NCBI GenBank assembly: GCA_964460075.1 | Contig: CAYWPC010000009.1 | Coordinates: 20,382-84,381, forward strand | Source of the DNA: JAMBLL01 sp964460075 | GTDB taxonomy: Bacteria; Actinomycetota; Acidimicrobiia; Spongiisociales; UBA5794 | DNA: 64,000 bases | Reading direction: 5' to 3' | Shown here: in pieces, positions 53,296 through 61,752 of the stretch | Position numbering within the stretch: the stretch's first letter is position 1 | Layout: the number at the start of each line of letters is the position of its first letter | The notes under the pieces: generated by a model | Database searches by the model: none | What the model saw: the letters and a program-made list of their open reading frames with translations, nothing else | What the model was told of the DNA's origin: nothing | Position numbers and translations under genes: made by a program

Positions 53296-53333
53296 GCGTT
53301 CAGCGCCGGTACAAGCGATAGGCTGCGCCTGCC

Positions 53334-54749
53334 ATGAAGATCCGAATCCGTCGTCCCGCTCAGCTCGGTGCTTCGATACGGGAGCTCGCACGCAGAAAAC
53401 CTGTCGAAGCCGAGGAATACCTCGACTCCCATCAAGACACGTGGGAGCAGATCGCGGGTTCGGACCCCCACGAAGCGGCAGACATTCTTGAGGCTCTCGA
53501 TGAGGAAGGCGCAGCAGACCTTCTCCAAGATCTCGAGCTCGTAGACGCTGGTGACGTCCTCGACCAGATGCGACCAGAGTCCGCCGCCGACGTCATCGAG
53601 GAACTGAACCCGCAGGAGGCAGCCGAACTGATCTCCGAGATGGAGCCCGACCAGGCGGTGGACTTGATCGGCGCTCTCGATCCGCACGATCGCTCCGCTG
53701 TGCTCGCAGCCCTCGACCCCAAGACTGCAGCCAACGTGGAGTCGCTGCTCGTGTACGCCGCAGACACCGCTGGCGGCATGATGACGACCGACGTTGCAGC
53801 CTTGCCCTCTGGCATGACGGCCGGTGAGGCCATTGAGGTGCTGAGGAAGCTCCACGACGAACTTGGATCCAACCTCCGATACGTGTACGTCGTCGACGAT
53901 GCACAGCGGCTGGTCGGCGTCGTCCCGTTCAGGGAACTCGTGTTTGCTCGACCCGGCACCGGGCTCGAAGAAGTGATGGAGAAGCACGTGGCGATGGTCC
54001 GCACAGACACGGACCGCGAATACGTTGCCGAGATCATCCAGAGGTACACACTCATCGCGATCCCCGTTGTGGATAGTGAAGGGAGACTCGTCGGCATGGT
54101 GAAAGTCTCAGAGGCGATCGAAGGCATCGTTGCCGAGATTGGCGAAGACATGGCGGTGATGGTTGGCGCCGGTGTGGAAGAGACGGTGTTTACCCCGGTT
54201 CGACGCTCGGTGGGAACCCGCCTTCCTTGGATCATCTTCAACCTCGTCGTCGGAGTCGTCCTCGCTGCGGTCATCTCACGATTCGAAGGGACACTCACAA
54301 CCTATGCCGTCCTTGCCGCGTACATGCCGGTGGTGTCCGCCCTTGCAGGGAACGCAGGAGCTCAGAGCCTTGCTGTCATCATCCGATCCATTGCTGTCGG
54401 CGAGCTTCCTCCCAGTCGAGCGGGTCGGGCCATTCGCAGAGAGATCGCCATCGGTGTCCTCGACGGCACGGCCCTGGCGGTTCTCACCGCGATCATGGCT
54501 GCAGTGACGCTCGGCATCTTCAAACAATCAGGTGGAGCACCTATCTCGTCGATCGAGATTGCCACGATCGTGTTCATCGCCGTGTGGGCGTCGTTCCTCG
54601 TAGCTGGACTGTTCGGCGCGGGTATCCCGATCGTTCTCCGACGCATGGGACGGGACCCTGCCGTTGCATCAAACATATTCTTGACAATGGTCACCGACAT
54701 CGTCGGCATGGGTGGCTTCTTGGTGACGGCCAGCCTGCTCCTGTCGTAA
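53334..54749 (+). CDS. mgtE: magnesium transporter MgtE
   Basis: 471 residues. The N-terminal helical MgtE_N domain consists of acidic repeats (DPHEAADILEALDEEGAADLLQDLE..., MRPESAADVIEELNPQEAAELISEME). Two CBS domains follow (MMTTDVAALPSGMTAGEAIEVLRKLHDE..., VRTDTDREYVAEIIQRYTLIAIPVVD), then five membrane helices. The pore motif AYMPVVSALAGNAGAQSLAVIIRS and the late NIFLTMVTDIVGMGGFL are the Mg2+ selectivity and gating segments. The N-terminal and CBS domains close the channel at high Mg2+. It has a structured leader upstream and no clear SD. Confidence 0.97.
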   Translation: MKIRIRRPAQLGASIRELARRKPVEAEEYLDSHQDTWEQIAGSDPHEAADILEALDEEGAADLLQDLELVDAGDVLDQMRPESAADVIEELNPQEAAELISEMEPDQAVDLIGALDPHDRSAVLAALDPKTAANVESLLVYAADTAGGMMTTDVAALPSGMTAGEAIEVLRKLHDELGSNLRYVYVVDDAQRLVGVVPFRELVFARPGTGLEEVMEKHVAMVRTDTDREYVAEIIQRYTLIAIPVVDSEGRLVGMVKVSEAIEGIVAEIGEDMAVMVGAGVEETVFTPVRRSVGTRLPWIIFNLVVGVVLAAVISRFEGTLTTYAVLAAYMPVVSALAGNAGAQSLAVIIRSIAVGELPPSRAGRAIRREIAIGVLDGTALAVLTAIMAAVTLGIFKQSGGAPISSIEIATIVFIAVWASFLVAGLFGAGIPIVLRRMGRDPAVASNIFLTMVTDIVGMGGFLVTASLLLS

Positions 54750-54769
54750 CACCTTGAGCGATCGACCGC

Positions 54770-55282
54770 TTAGCTCCCGAGAATCGCTGTGCCCCTAGCT
54801 GCGAACGGGCCGAGATACGTGATCGTAAATCCGTTGTCGAGGCGAGCAAGGTAGTTCTCCTGAATCGCCTCGATCTCCGCGTTTGAAGCGTCGGGGTTCA
54901 CCACAACGCTCACCGCTGCAGGGTCATCAACGATGTGGATTGTCGAGATCGGCGGGAACAGCTCAACGACCTCAACGATGATGTCGAAGAGGTCGAGGTC
55001 CGTCAACGAGTCGTAGCTTGAGGCGTCGAGCAGCACGACGACGGTGTCACCGTCGTCTCCCTCGATTCGGTCCATGATCTTGTACTGGGGTGGCGATATC
55101 TGCGTTACCTGCGGAACGGTCGTCGTCTCAGGCGCCGAAGTCGTCGTCGAGGCCTCCGTTGCCAGGGTCGTCACCGGCGCCTCGACCGCAGTGGTAGTCG
55201 TCACTTCGCTCGTACTGGACGTACATGCCGCAACGACCAGTGCAGCTACGACAAGGATTGCGATTCGTGTTGTACCAGCCAC
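54770..55282 (-). CDS. lipoprotein with Thr-rich linker, GerMN-like or unknown outer domain
   Basis: 170 residues from GTG 55282. Lipoprotein signal (IAILVVAALVVAACTSS) with lipobox AAC, then a Thr/Ser/Pro linker and a compact domain of about 110 residues (GDTVVVLLDASSYDSLTDLDLFDIIVEVVELFPPISTIHIVDDPAAVSVVV...LARLDNGFTITYLGPFA). Alternating strands and acidic residues suggest a small alpha/beta fold; no catalytic motif. Converges with mgtE, 20 bases apart. Confidence 0.75.
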   Translation of the reverse strand: MAGTTRIAILVVAALVVAACTSSTSEVTTTTAVEAPVTTLATEASTTTSAPETTTVPQVTQISPPQYKIMDRIEGDDGDTVVVLLDASSYDSLTDLDLFDIIVEVVELFPPISTIHIVDDPAAVSVVVNPDASNAEIEAIQENYLARLDNGFTITYLGPFAARGTAILGS

Positions 55283-55361
55283 AGGCCGATGCTACCTCCT
55301 GTGGGGCAGTCGCGAAAATGATCACTGCACCCGCGACGCCCGCACACGCGATTTGTGCAGG

Positions 55362-55781
55362 TCACGACTCGTCCGCGCGCGTACGACCGAGCATCCATTC
55401 TTCGAAATCGATTCCGTCGAGGTATTCGTCGTTGTTGACGAGCCGAAACAGGACTGCCGTCGTCTCGAACAGTTCTTGTGACGGATCTGCCGTCATCACA
55501 TGAGAAGCGAGTCCCAGAACGGGACGCCACGCACTCGGGCCAAGCACGATGTCCACCTTCGAGCGCCAGTCGAGATCTGGCCTGTCGGTGCTGCTGCTCC
55601 AGAACGCCTGAAGCTTCTGTGCGACCCGGACGATCCGACGCAAATACTTGGCTCCTGCACGGTCGATAGCGCCGCCTGCGACCGACTCGGACCAGTCGAC
55701 GAAGCGCTGTTCGTTCCACTGTTCTGGATCAGACACGACACCCATGTAGAGTTCCTCGACAGCACAGAGGAGATCGCTCAC
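55362..55781 (-). CDS. conserved-looking protein of unknown function, fourth gene of the nadE operon
   Basis: 139 residues from GTG 55781, which overlaps the aminotransferase stop (GTGA); a longer start at 55826 would overlap by 49 bases. Soluble, helical, rich in Trp/Arg (DLLCAVEELYMGVVSDPEQWNEQRFVDWSESVAGG..., KLQAFWSS...DWRSKVDIVLGPSAWRPVLGLASHVM). No known domain seen. The strict 4-base coupling with three metabolic genes suggests a role tied to them or simple operon residency. Confidence 0.7.
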   Translation of the reverse strand: MSDLLCAVEELYMGVVSDPEQWNEQRFVDWSESVAGGAIDRAGAKYLRRIVRVAQKLQAFWSSSTDRPDLDWRSKVDIVLGPSAWRPVLGLASHVMTADPSQELFETTAVLFRLVNNDEYLDGIDFEEWMLGRTRADES

Positions 55782-56614
55782 GCCGTCTCGTCTCGCACCA
55801 AGTCTGCGAAGGCCTGCCTCAAGCACCGTGTCACTGGTCCCTCCTCGAACATGGCCGTTCCCACCTCAGTCACGGGGGTCACCTCCCTGACAGTCGACAT
55901 CACAAACACCTCGTCTGCGTCGACGAGTTGCCTGCGGTCGTACCGACCGGTCTCTGTCGGAATGCCTATGCGTTCGGCGACCTCGAGTGTTGCTTCCCTG
56001 GTGATCGATGCCAGGATGTGGCTGTCGAGGCTCGGAGTGAATACCGTGCCATTGCGCACCCAGCCGAGGCTGAACGTTGGTCCTTCGAGAACGACGTTGC
56101 TTTGCCCGATGAGTGCAGCGTCATCAAAGCCACGCGATCGGGCGTGTATCGTCGCTGCGAGGTTGGGCCCATACGACAGCGTTTTGGCACCCGTGAGCTC
56201 CGATGTCCGTCCGTCGGCATGCCACGGTGCCTCGAGTATCTCGAGGCGGACCGAAGCTGGGATGATTGGGAGCGGGTCGAGGAATACCACGATCGAATTA
56301 TCGACGCCAGGGCTCCTCGCGTCGAGACCACCGGTTACGAATATGCGTACTACCCCGTCCCCGCCAGCTGCCACCTGTGCGCACCATGCCGCGAGGGTGT
56401 CGATTCGGGGTAACTCGATCCTGAGATTTTTCGCACCGGTCGCGAGCCGGTCGAGGTGTCGATCCATGCGGAACACCGAACCGCCGTACGACCGCATCGC
56501 CTCGAAACATCCATAGCCTCGCTGGAATCCGATATCGAACACACTCACCGATGCATTGGAGGGGTCTGTCTCGACTCCGTTGATGAGCACAGGCCCGATC
56601 GAACGGTTGTTCAC
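55778..56614 (-). CDS. class IV (PLP) aminotransferase, IlvE/PabC-like
   Basis: 278 residues from GTG 56614, overlapping the nadE stop by GTGA. Fold-type IV landmarks: FDIGFQRGYGCFEAMRSYGGSVFRMDRHLDRL, the PLP-Lys segment SELTGAKTLSYGPNLAATIHAR, and VLEGPTFSLGWVRNGTVFTPSLDSHILASITREATLEVA. Length and the short C-terminus favour aminodeoxychorismate lyase (PabC) or a branched-chain/D-amino-acid aminotransferase; sequence alone does not decide. Confidence 0.88.
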   Translation of the reverse strand: MNNRSIGPVLINGVETDPSNASVSVFDIGFQRGYGCFEAMRSYGGSVFRMDRHLDRLATGAKNLRIELPRIDTLAAWCAQVAAGGDGVVRIFVTGGLDARSPGVDNSIVVFLDPLPIIPASVRLEILEAPWHADGRTSELTGAKTLSYGPNLAATIHARSRGFDDAALIGQSNVVLEGPTFSLGWVRNGTVFTPSLDSHILASITREATLEVAERIGIPTETGRYDRRQLVDADEVFVMSTVREVTPVTEVGTAMFEEGPVTRCLRQAFADLVRDETA

Positions 56615-58317
56615 GGCGTGAACCGGTTCGTAATCGGCAGTCGCCTGTCCCGCCCGAACGCCTTGTGGGAAATCTTGACACCGGGAGCAGCTTGACGGCG
56701 TTTGTATTCGTTGCGGTCCACCATTGATGCGATCCGACGTACAAAATCGTTGTCGAGACCGGTAGCGATGATCTCCGATGCCGTCATGTCCTGCTCAATG
56801 TATTGGACGAGCACTTCGTCGAGATCGTCATACGTTCCCAGGGAATCTACATCACGCTGGTCAGGTCGCAATTCTGCAGATGGCTCCTTGTCGATGATCG
56901 CTCGAGGAATGACCTCCTCGTCTCGGTTCCTCCACTCCGCTAGGTCGTACACCATGGTCTTGTACACGTCCTTGAGGACTGCATACCCACCAGCCATATC
57001 CCCATATAGCGTTGCGTACCCGACGGCCATCTCCGACTTATTACCGGTCGCCACGACCATGCCTCCGAACTTGTTCGAGATCGCCATGAGGACCGTTCCG
57101 CGTATCCTGGCCTGAAGATTCTCCTCGGCAACGTTCGGTGTGCCGTCCCAGAAGACGGGTCGTAGGGCGTCGAGGAACGTGCCGAATATGCCATCGACAG
57201 CAATCGTGTCGATCCGGATGCCGAGTCTGGATGCGAGATCCACCGAGTCGTCCACGGATCCGCTCGACGAGTACCTCGTTGGCATGGTGACGCCACGAAC
57301 GGCATCAGCGCCGAGCGCATCTGCCGCGATTACCGCGGTGAGCGCCGAGTCGATCCCTCCAGACAGTCCTATCACCACCTCGATAAACCCGTTCTTCCTG
57401 ACGTACCCTGAAAGACCGGAACAGAGCGCCATGTACACCTCCTCGGGGCCTTTCAAGGCAGGCGCAATGCCGGGCTCACCAATCGGTGGACGTTCGGCTG
57501 TTCGAGGGACCACATCAACAACGGGCACCAGCACGGCTTCAGGAGAAGGAACATCGAGATCGACGACGAATCGATCCTCTACGAATTGAGGGGATCGATG
57601 GATCAATGCACCATCGGGCCCAATGATCATCGAGGCACCATCGAAAACGAGCTCATCCTGTCCACCAACCGAGTTGACATACACGACATGAACGGCCTCT
57701 GTCTTGGCGCGTTGCTGCAACATCGTGAGGCGCTCGTCGCTCTTTCCGATGTGGAATGGTGATCCGTTGATGTTCAGAAGCACCTTCGCTCCAGCCGCAC
57801 CCTGTGCCGTCGGTGGGCCGTCCTCATCCCAGATGTCCTCGCAGATCGACACTCCGCAAGGAACGTCTCCGATCAGGTGCAGCACGATTGCATTGCGCCC
57901 TTCTGCGAAGTAACGCGCTTCGTCGAAGACCCCGTAGTTGGGGAGCAGCTTCTTGTGATACACGTCGACTATCTCACCATTCGCCAGCACAGCGGCTGCG
58001 TTTGCAATCGATCGAGCAACGGCATCGTCATCCTTCTGGACCTCTGGTAACCGGTCGAGGAAACCTAGGACGACGGCAGTTGCTCCCGATGCTTGAGCAA
58101 GTCGATCGACGACGGCAAGGTTGGCATCGATGAAGCCCTCACGGAGAACTAGGTCCTCAGGGGGATAGCCGCACACAGCAAGCTCTGGCAACACCAGCAC
58201 ATCGGCCGCTCGCTGTTCTGCCCAGGCCATGGCATCGAGGATCTTCGCTTCGTTGCCGGAGAGATCACCAACAACGAAGTCCAGCTGAGCACCTGCGACC
58301 CGGAAGGGATTCGTCAC
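56611..58317 (-). CDS. nadE: glutamine-dependent NAD+ synthetase
   Basis: 568 residues from GTG 58317. Residues 1-270 are a nitrilase-type glutaminase with the Glu-Lys-Cys triad (LPELAVCGYPPEDL, YHKKLLPNYGVFDEARYF, GVSICEDIWDE). From about 290 comes the NAD synthetase ATP-pyrophosphatase domain (VVIGLSGGIDSALTAVIAADAL, NLQARIRGTVLMAISNKFGGMVVATGNKSEMAVGYATLYGDMAGGYAVLKDVYKTMVYDLAEW). It amidates NaAD to NAD+ using glutamine. Coupled at both ends by GTGA overlaps. Confidence 0.97.
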   Translation of the reverse strand: MTNPFRVAGAQLDFVVGDLSGNEAKILDAMAWAEQRAADVLVLPELAVCGYPPEDLVLREGFIDANLAVVDRLAQASGATAVVLGFLDRLPEVQKDDDAVARSIANAAAVLANGEIVDVYHKKLLPNYGVFDEARYFAEGRNAIVLHLIGDVPCGVSICEDIWDEDGPPTAQGAAGAKVLLNINGSPFHIGKSDERLTMLQQRAKTEAVHVVYVNSVGGQDELVFDGASMIIGPDGALIHRSPQFVEDRFVVDLDVPSPEAVLVPVVDVVPRTAERPPIGEPGIAPALKGPEEVYMALCSGLSGYVRKNGFIEVVIGLSGGIDSALTAVIAADALGADAVRGVTMPTRYSSSGSVDDSVDLASRLGIRIDTIAVDGIFGTFLDALRPVFWDGTPNVAEENLQARIRGTVLMAISNKFGGMVVATGNKSEMAVGYATLYGDMAGGYAVLKDVYKTMVYDLAEWRNRDEEVIPRAIIDKEPSAELRPDQRDVDSLGTYDDLDEVLVQYIEQDMTASEIIATGLDNDFVRRIASMVDRNEYKRRQAAPGVKISHKAFGRDRRLPITNRFTP

Positions 58318-59450
58318 AGGCCCTCCACGGTCTCGTCGATCAGGTGATCGACAACAGCAACGAGGGCTTCATGATTGTCGGCGCCGCCATCGATAGCGTC
58401 TGCATATACGCCACGCTGCCTGTCGGCGCTCGTACCGTTCGCAACGATCTCCTTGATGCGCAGCACCGATTCGAGACATCCGAGCTCCACTGCCTGGTCC
58501 CTGACGAGCTCGATGAGCTCGTCTGCAAGCTCAGCCATCGGCGTGAGGTGCCCTCTGCCAAAATCGATCAGAGACTCCTCGACCCCGTAGCGTTGTGCCC
58601 GCCAGTTGTTCTCAGCAATCAGCATTCTCGAGTAGATACGCCAGCGTTGGTTAGTGGTCCGTCGATCGTACAGCATTGCCAACAGCGACTGGTAGAGAGC
58701 GGCGATCGAAATCGCATCTTCATACCTTGTGCATAGGTCACTGGAACGCATCTCGAGCGTCGGATACCGCGAGGAGGGTCGTATGTCCCACCAGAGCTTC
58801 GAGGCGTCTTCGATCACACCCGCTCCGACGAGAACATCGACGTAGCGCTCATAATGCGACCAGTCCTGGAACTCGTCCGGCAGACCGGTTCTCGGCAGGC
58901 TCCGAAACACCGCGGGACGATAACTCTTGAGTCCCGTGTCGTAACCGTGCCAGAACGGCGACGAAGCCGACAACGCGAGAAGATGTGGAAGGAAGTAGGT
59001 GACCTGATTCATGAGGTCGATGCGAAGGTCCTCGTCCCCGATCTCGACATGCACATGCATACCGCATATCAGCAACCGACGAACGACACCCTGTAAGGCC
59101 TCCTCAAGAAGCCGATACCTGCGCCTGTTGGTTCGCCTCTGGGCACCCCATTCAGCAAACGGGTGCGTGGAGGCTGCAATGATGGCCATGTCGTGTGAGG
59201 CCACGACACCAGAGACGAAGCGTCGCATCTCTACGAGATACGTCTGCAGCTCGTCGACGTTCTGACCCACCGGTGTCCCAATCTCGATCTGGCTTCGAAT
59301 GAACTCCGGGCTGGTCTCACCGACGGGTGGGTGCGCGAGCTCGGCGAGAATCGCCTTGGGCAGTTCCGACACGAGATCTCGCGTTGAGCGATCGACAACG
59401 AAGTACTCCTCTTCGATACCAATGGTGAATCGCGGCCTTGCTGAGATCAT
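58314..59450 (-). CDS. glutamate-cysteine ligase family 2 (YbdK-like carboxylate-amine ligase)
   Basis: 378 residues from ATG 59450 with GGAGGA upstream. TIGIEEEYFVVD opens the GCS2 fold; SQIEIGTPVG, STHPFAEW, GMHVHVEIGDEDLRIDLMNQVTYFLPHLLALSASSPFWHGYDTGLKSYR and RPSSRYPTLEMRSSDLCTRYEDAISIAAL supply ATP/Mg and substrate residues. YbdK-type enzymes make gamma-glutamyl amide bonds with weak Cys activity; in actinobacteria some act in cofactor or thiol pathways. First gene of the four-gene operon with nadE. Confidence 0.92.
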   Translation of the reverse strand: MISARPRFTIGIEEEYFVVDRSTRDLVSELPKAILAELAHPPVGETSPEFIRSQIEIGTPVGQNVDELQTYLVEMRRFVSGVVASHDMAIIAASTHPFAEWGAQRRTNRRRYRLLEEALQGVVRRLLICGMHVHVEIGDEDLRIDLMNQVTYFLPHLLALSASSPFWHGYDTGLKSYRPAVFRSLPRTGLPDEFQDWSHYERYVDVLVGAGVIEDASKLWWDIRPSSRYPTLEMRSSDLCTRYEDAISIAALYQSLLAMLYDRRTTNQRWRIYSRMLIAENNWRAQRYGVEESLIDFGRGHLTPMAELADELIELVRDQAVELGCLESVLRIKEIVANGTSADRQRGVYADAIDGGADNHEALVAVVDHLIDETVEGL

Positions 59451-59489
59451 GCTTCCTCCACGCGCAAGCGTAGACCATGCGGAATTGGG

Positions 59490-60548
59490 TTAGGGAACGA
59501 GAAGTAGCCCTACCTCAATCAAGGCATCACGCAAGGCGGTCTCTTCTCCTGGCCGAACGGAGAGTGTCAGGACACCGCCTCCGCCATAGGGAGCATGGCG
59601 CATCTGAATATCGCGAATGTCTGCACCAGACGCCTCGAAGGCACGGCCGACCTTCGCGAGTTCGCCTGGCTGATCGGCAAGCGCAACCCGCACCTGTGAT
59701 AGCGGCGTGCCAAGAGACCGACGCGTGTCCCTCGCCTCGCTCAGTAGCAGCAGGAGGCTGTCGTCGTTCGAGACAATGGCTGCCTCCAAAGTGGCCAGTT
59801 GCTCCCTGAGCCGAGCTACCGCGTCAAGGACAGGTCGCTGGTTCGCCTTGAGGAGCTCCACCCACGGCACCGGCAACGAAGCACCAACTCTCGTCAGGTC
59901 TCGGAAGCTCCCTGCTGCCAGATCGAGCGCGTCTGGGGTAGCTGCAGCGCCCGACAGCAAAGCACCGGCGACGAGATGGGGAAGGTGGCTTATCGAGGCA
60001 ACCGCACGATCGTGCTCCACCGCGGTCATGGTTACGACCCTGGCGCCAAGGTCCCCTATAACCGACTCCACGATCCGTTCTGCTCCCCTGTCGCTTCCAG
60101 CAACAACAACCCATGTGGCACCTCGAAACAGCGCGGCGCTTGCCGCGAGGGGGCCCGCAGTTTCTCTCCCGGCCATCGGGTGTGTGGCTACGAATCGCTC
60201 GACGCCCGACGCGGCTGCGACGACTGCCTCTTTGACGCCCGTCACATCCATGATCGGTACGTTCGTTGCAATACCGGAGAGGATCTCGATGGTCGCCTTC
60301 GGAGGAGCTGCGACGACGATGAGGTCAGGACGAGCATCGACGATTTCACGAATATCCCCGGCGAACGCATCCACGATCGAGCGCTCCCCGGCCGCGTCTC
60401 TGACATCTGGGTCGGGATCGTATCCTGTGACGAACCAGCCAACCTTCCGAAGACCAAGCGCTATCGACCCACCGATCAAGCCGATGCCAATGACACCGAC
60501 CGAACGCGCCGACGGTGTGTCTGCTTCCATATTCGTGTCGTTCGTCAT
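59490..60548 (-). CDS. tyrA: prephenate dehydrogenase with C-terminal ACT domain
   Basis: 352 residues from ATG 60548 (an ATG at 60530 is also possible). VGVIGIGLIGGSIALGLRKVGWFVTGYDPD binds NAD; FVATHPMAGRETAGPLAASAALFRGATWVV and MTAVEHDRAVASISHLPHLVAGAL (catalytic His) and AAGSFRDLTRVGAS mark the TyrA helical domain. Residues from about 285 form an ACT domain (VRVALADQPGELAKVGRAFEASGADIRDIQMRH), probably the tyrosine-feedback site. Works after the AroQ mutase encoded at 46.5 kb. Confidence 0.95.
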   Translation of the reverse strand: MTNDTNMEADTPSARSVGVIGIGLIGGSIALGLRKVGWFVTGYDPDPDVRDAAGERSIVDAFAGDIREIVDARPDLIVVAAPPKATIEILSGIATNVPIMDVTGVKEAVVAAASGVERFVATHPMAGRETAGPLAASAALFRGATWVVVAGSDRGAERIVESVIGDLGARVVTMTAVEHDRAVASISHLPHLVAGALLSGAAATPDALDLAAGSFRDLTRVGASLPVPWVELLKANQRPVLDAVARLREQLATLEAAIVSNDDSLLLLLSEARDTRRSLGTPLSQVRVALADQPGELAKVGRAFEASGADIRDIQMRHAPYGGGGVLTLSVRPGEETALRDALIEVGLLLVP

Positions 60549-60661
60549 CCGTCCCCATCGGCTTGTCCGCGATGGGCAGGCTAGTGGGTGGCTACGTACG
60601 TTCGAGGTTTGGACACCACAGGAAGCGCAGAGAGCAGAGATCACAGGATGCGTGAGGTTGA

Positions 60662-60687
60662 GGGCATCCTCGAATCCGAGGATGCCC
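60662..60687. repeat. 11-bp perfect hairpin in the tyrA/epimerase intergenic region
   Basis: GGGCATCCTCG-AATC-CGAGGATGCCC, 114 bases upstream of tyrA on its leader side. It could act in the tyrA 5' leader; no T-box consensus or leader peptide rich in Tyr was found in the 256-base gap 60549-60804. Confidence 0.5.
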
Positions 60688-60791
60688 CAGTCGTAGCTTC
60701 TCATCATCCGATCGCTCTCGGCGTGCCAGCGGTTGTGGAATGCGGTGTGGCAGCCTGATGAATGCACAAGCCGTCTGGACGCCTGCCGCTC

Positions 60792-60797
60792 TACCCT
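60792..60797 (+). promoter_or_regulatory. -10 hexamer TACCCT at leaderless distance
   Basis: TACCCT ends seven bases before the ATG at 60805. Confidence 0.5.
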
Positions 60798-60804
60798 GCC
60801 TTGC

Positions 60805-61752
60805 ATGGAACGAGTGTTCGTAACCGGTGCTGCCACCTGGACAGGTGGAAACTTGATCAAGCGACTCGAAGTCCGCCCAGACGTCGAGGTGTTCGCAGTC
60901 GACGATCACAAACCCTGCGTGACCTTTCAGTCAGACTTCCAACAGCTCTCACTCGATCGTCTCGCACTAGCCAGGCACGTTCTCGAGGTAGAGCCAACGA
61001 TCGTGGCTCATCTCCAGTCTGTGCATCACGCATCGGAGGAAGGCAGAAACAGCGACGCCGAGGAGCGGATCGTGGGTGCACTTGCCTTGTTCGGTGCAGT
61101 CGAGCGGCTCTCGAGCGTACGGTCCGTTGTCATAAAGTCGAGTACGGCGATCTACGGGGCGAGCCCACGCAATCCGTCCGTGCTGTCTGAGACAACAAGG
61201 TCCAGGGGACGGCCGAGTCGGTATCAGCGAGACCTGACTGAAATGGAACGCTTCATCGGAGCAGCACGAGAACGCCATAGAGACATCGCCTTCACGACGC
61301 TGCGGTTCGCCCCCATCTTCGGCCCGCGCGTCGCCAACCCGATCAGTCGGTACCTCACACTTCCGTCGGTGCCGACCCTGATGGGTTTCGATCCACGGCT
61401 GCAGTTCATCCACGAGCTTGACGCAGTGAACGCTCTGGAACATGCCGTCGACCACCCGATGTCGGGGGTGTTCAACGTTGCTGCCGATGGTCAAATGTAC
61501 CTCTCGCGAGTGCTCCGGCTCGGCCATCGTATGCCCCAGCCGCTACCGGGACGGACCTTCGACGCAGCACTTCGCGGCCTCTCGAGCATCAGCGTGTCAA
61601 CGCCAGCTCATCTCCGTGGCCTCCTGAAGCACGGGCGGGTGGTGGACACAACCCGTATGCGTGACGAGCTCGATTTCGTGCCGACATACACGTGTAGACA
61701 GACAGTTCTCAGCGCTTACGGAGTGATAGAGAGCAACGATGATGCGAGCTGA
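60805..61752 (+). CDS. NAD-dependent epimerase/dehydratase-like protein with altered active site
   Basis: 315 residues from ATG 60805. Extended SDR fold: MERVFVTGAATWTGGNLIKRL in place of TGxxGxxG, VVIKSSTAIYGASPRNPSVLSE, then SRYQRDLTEME where the catalytic YxxxK should be (Lys is Leu), and TTLRFAPIFGPR, VFNVAADG. Loss of the third Gly position and of the Lys argues for a non-catalytic or altered reaction. Adjacent to an acyltransferase by a 14-base overlap, the same gene order as mycobacterial Rv0501-Rv0502, where Rv0501 is annotated as a GalE-like protein. Confidence 0.85.
   Translation: MERVFVTGAATWTGGNLIKRLEVRPDVEVFAVDDHKPCVTFQSDFQQLSLDRLALARHVLEVEPTIVAHLQSVHHASEEGRNSDAEERIVGALALFGAVERLSSVRSVVIKSSTAIYGASPRNPSVLSETTRSRGRPSRYQRDLTEMERFIGAARERHRDIAFTTLRFAPIFGPRVANPISRYLTLPSVPTLMGFDPRLQFIHELDAVNALEHAVDHPMSGVFNVAADGQMYLSRVLRLGHRMPQPLPGRTFDAALRGLSSISVSTPAHLRGLLKHGRVVDTTRMRDELDFVPTYTCRQTVLSAYGVIESNDDAS

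Noticed and set aside
53143..53333. M-box (ykoK) riboswitch upstream of mgtE
   Set aside because: I could not find the conserved M-box core or its helices; only the three GC-rich hairpins are visible.
60549..60660. T-box or Tyr leader peptide upstream of tyrA
   Set aside because: No AGGGTGG-like T-box core and no Tyr/Phe-rich short frame was found.
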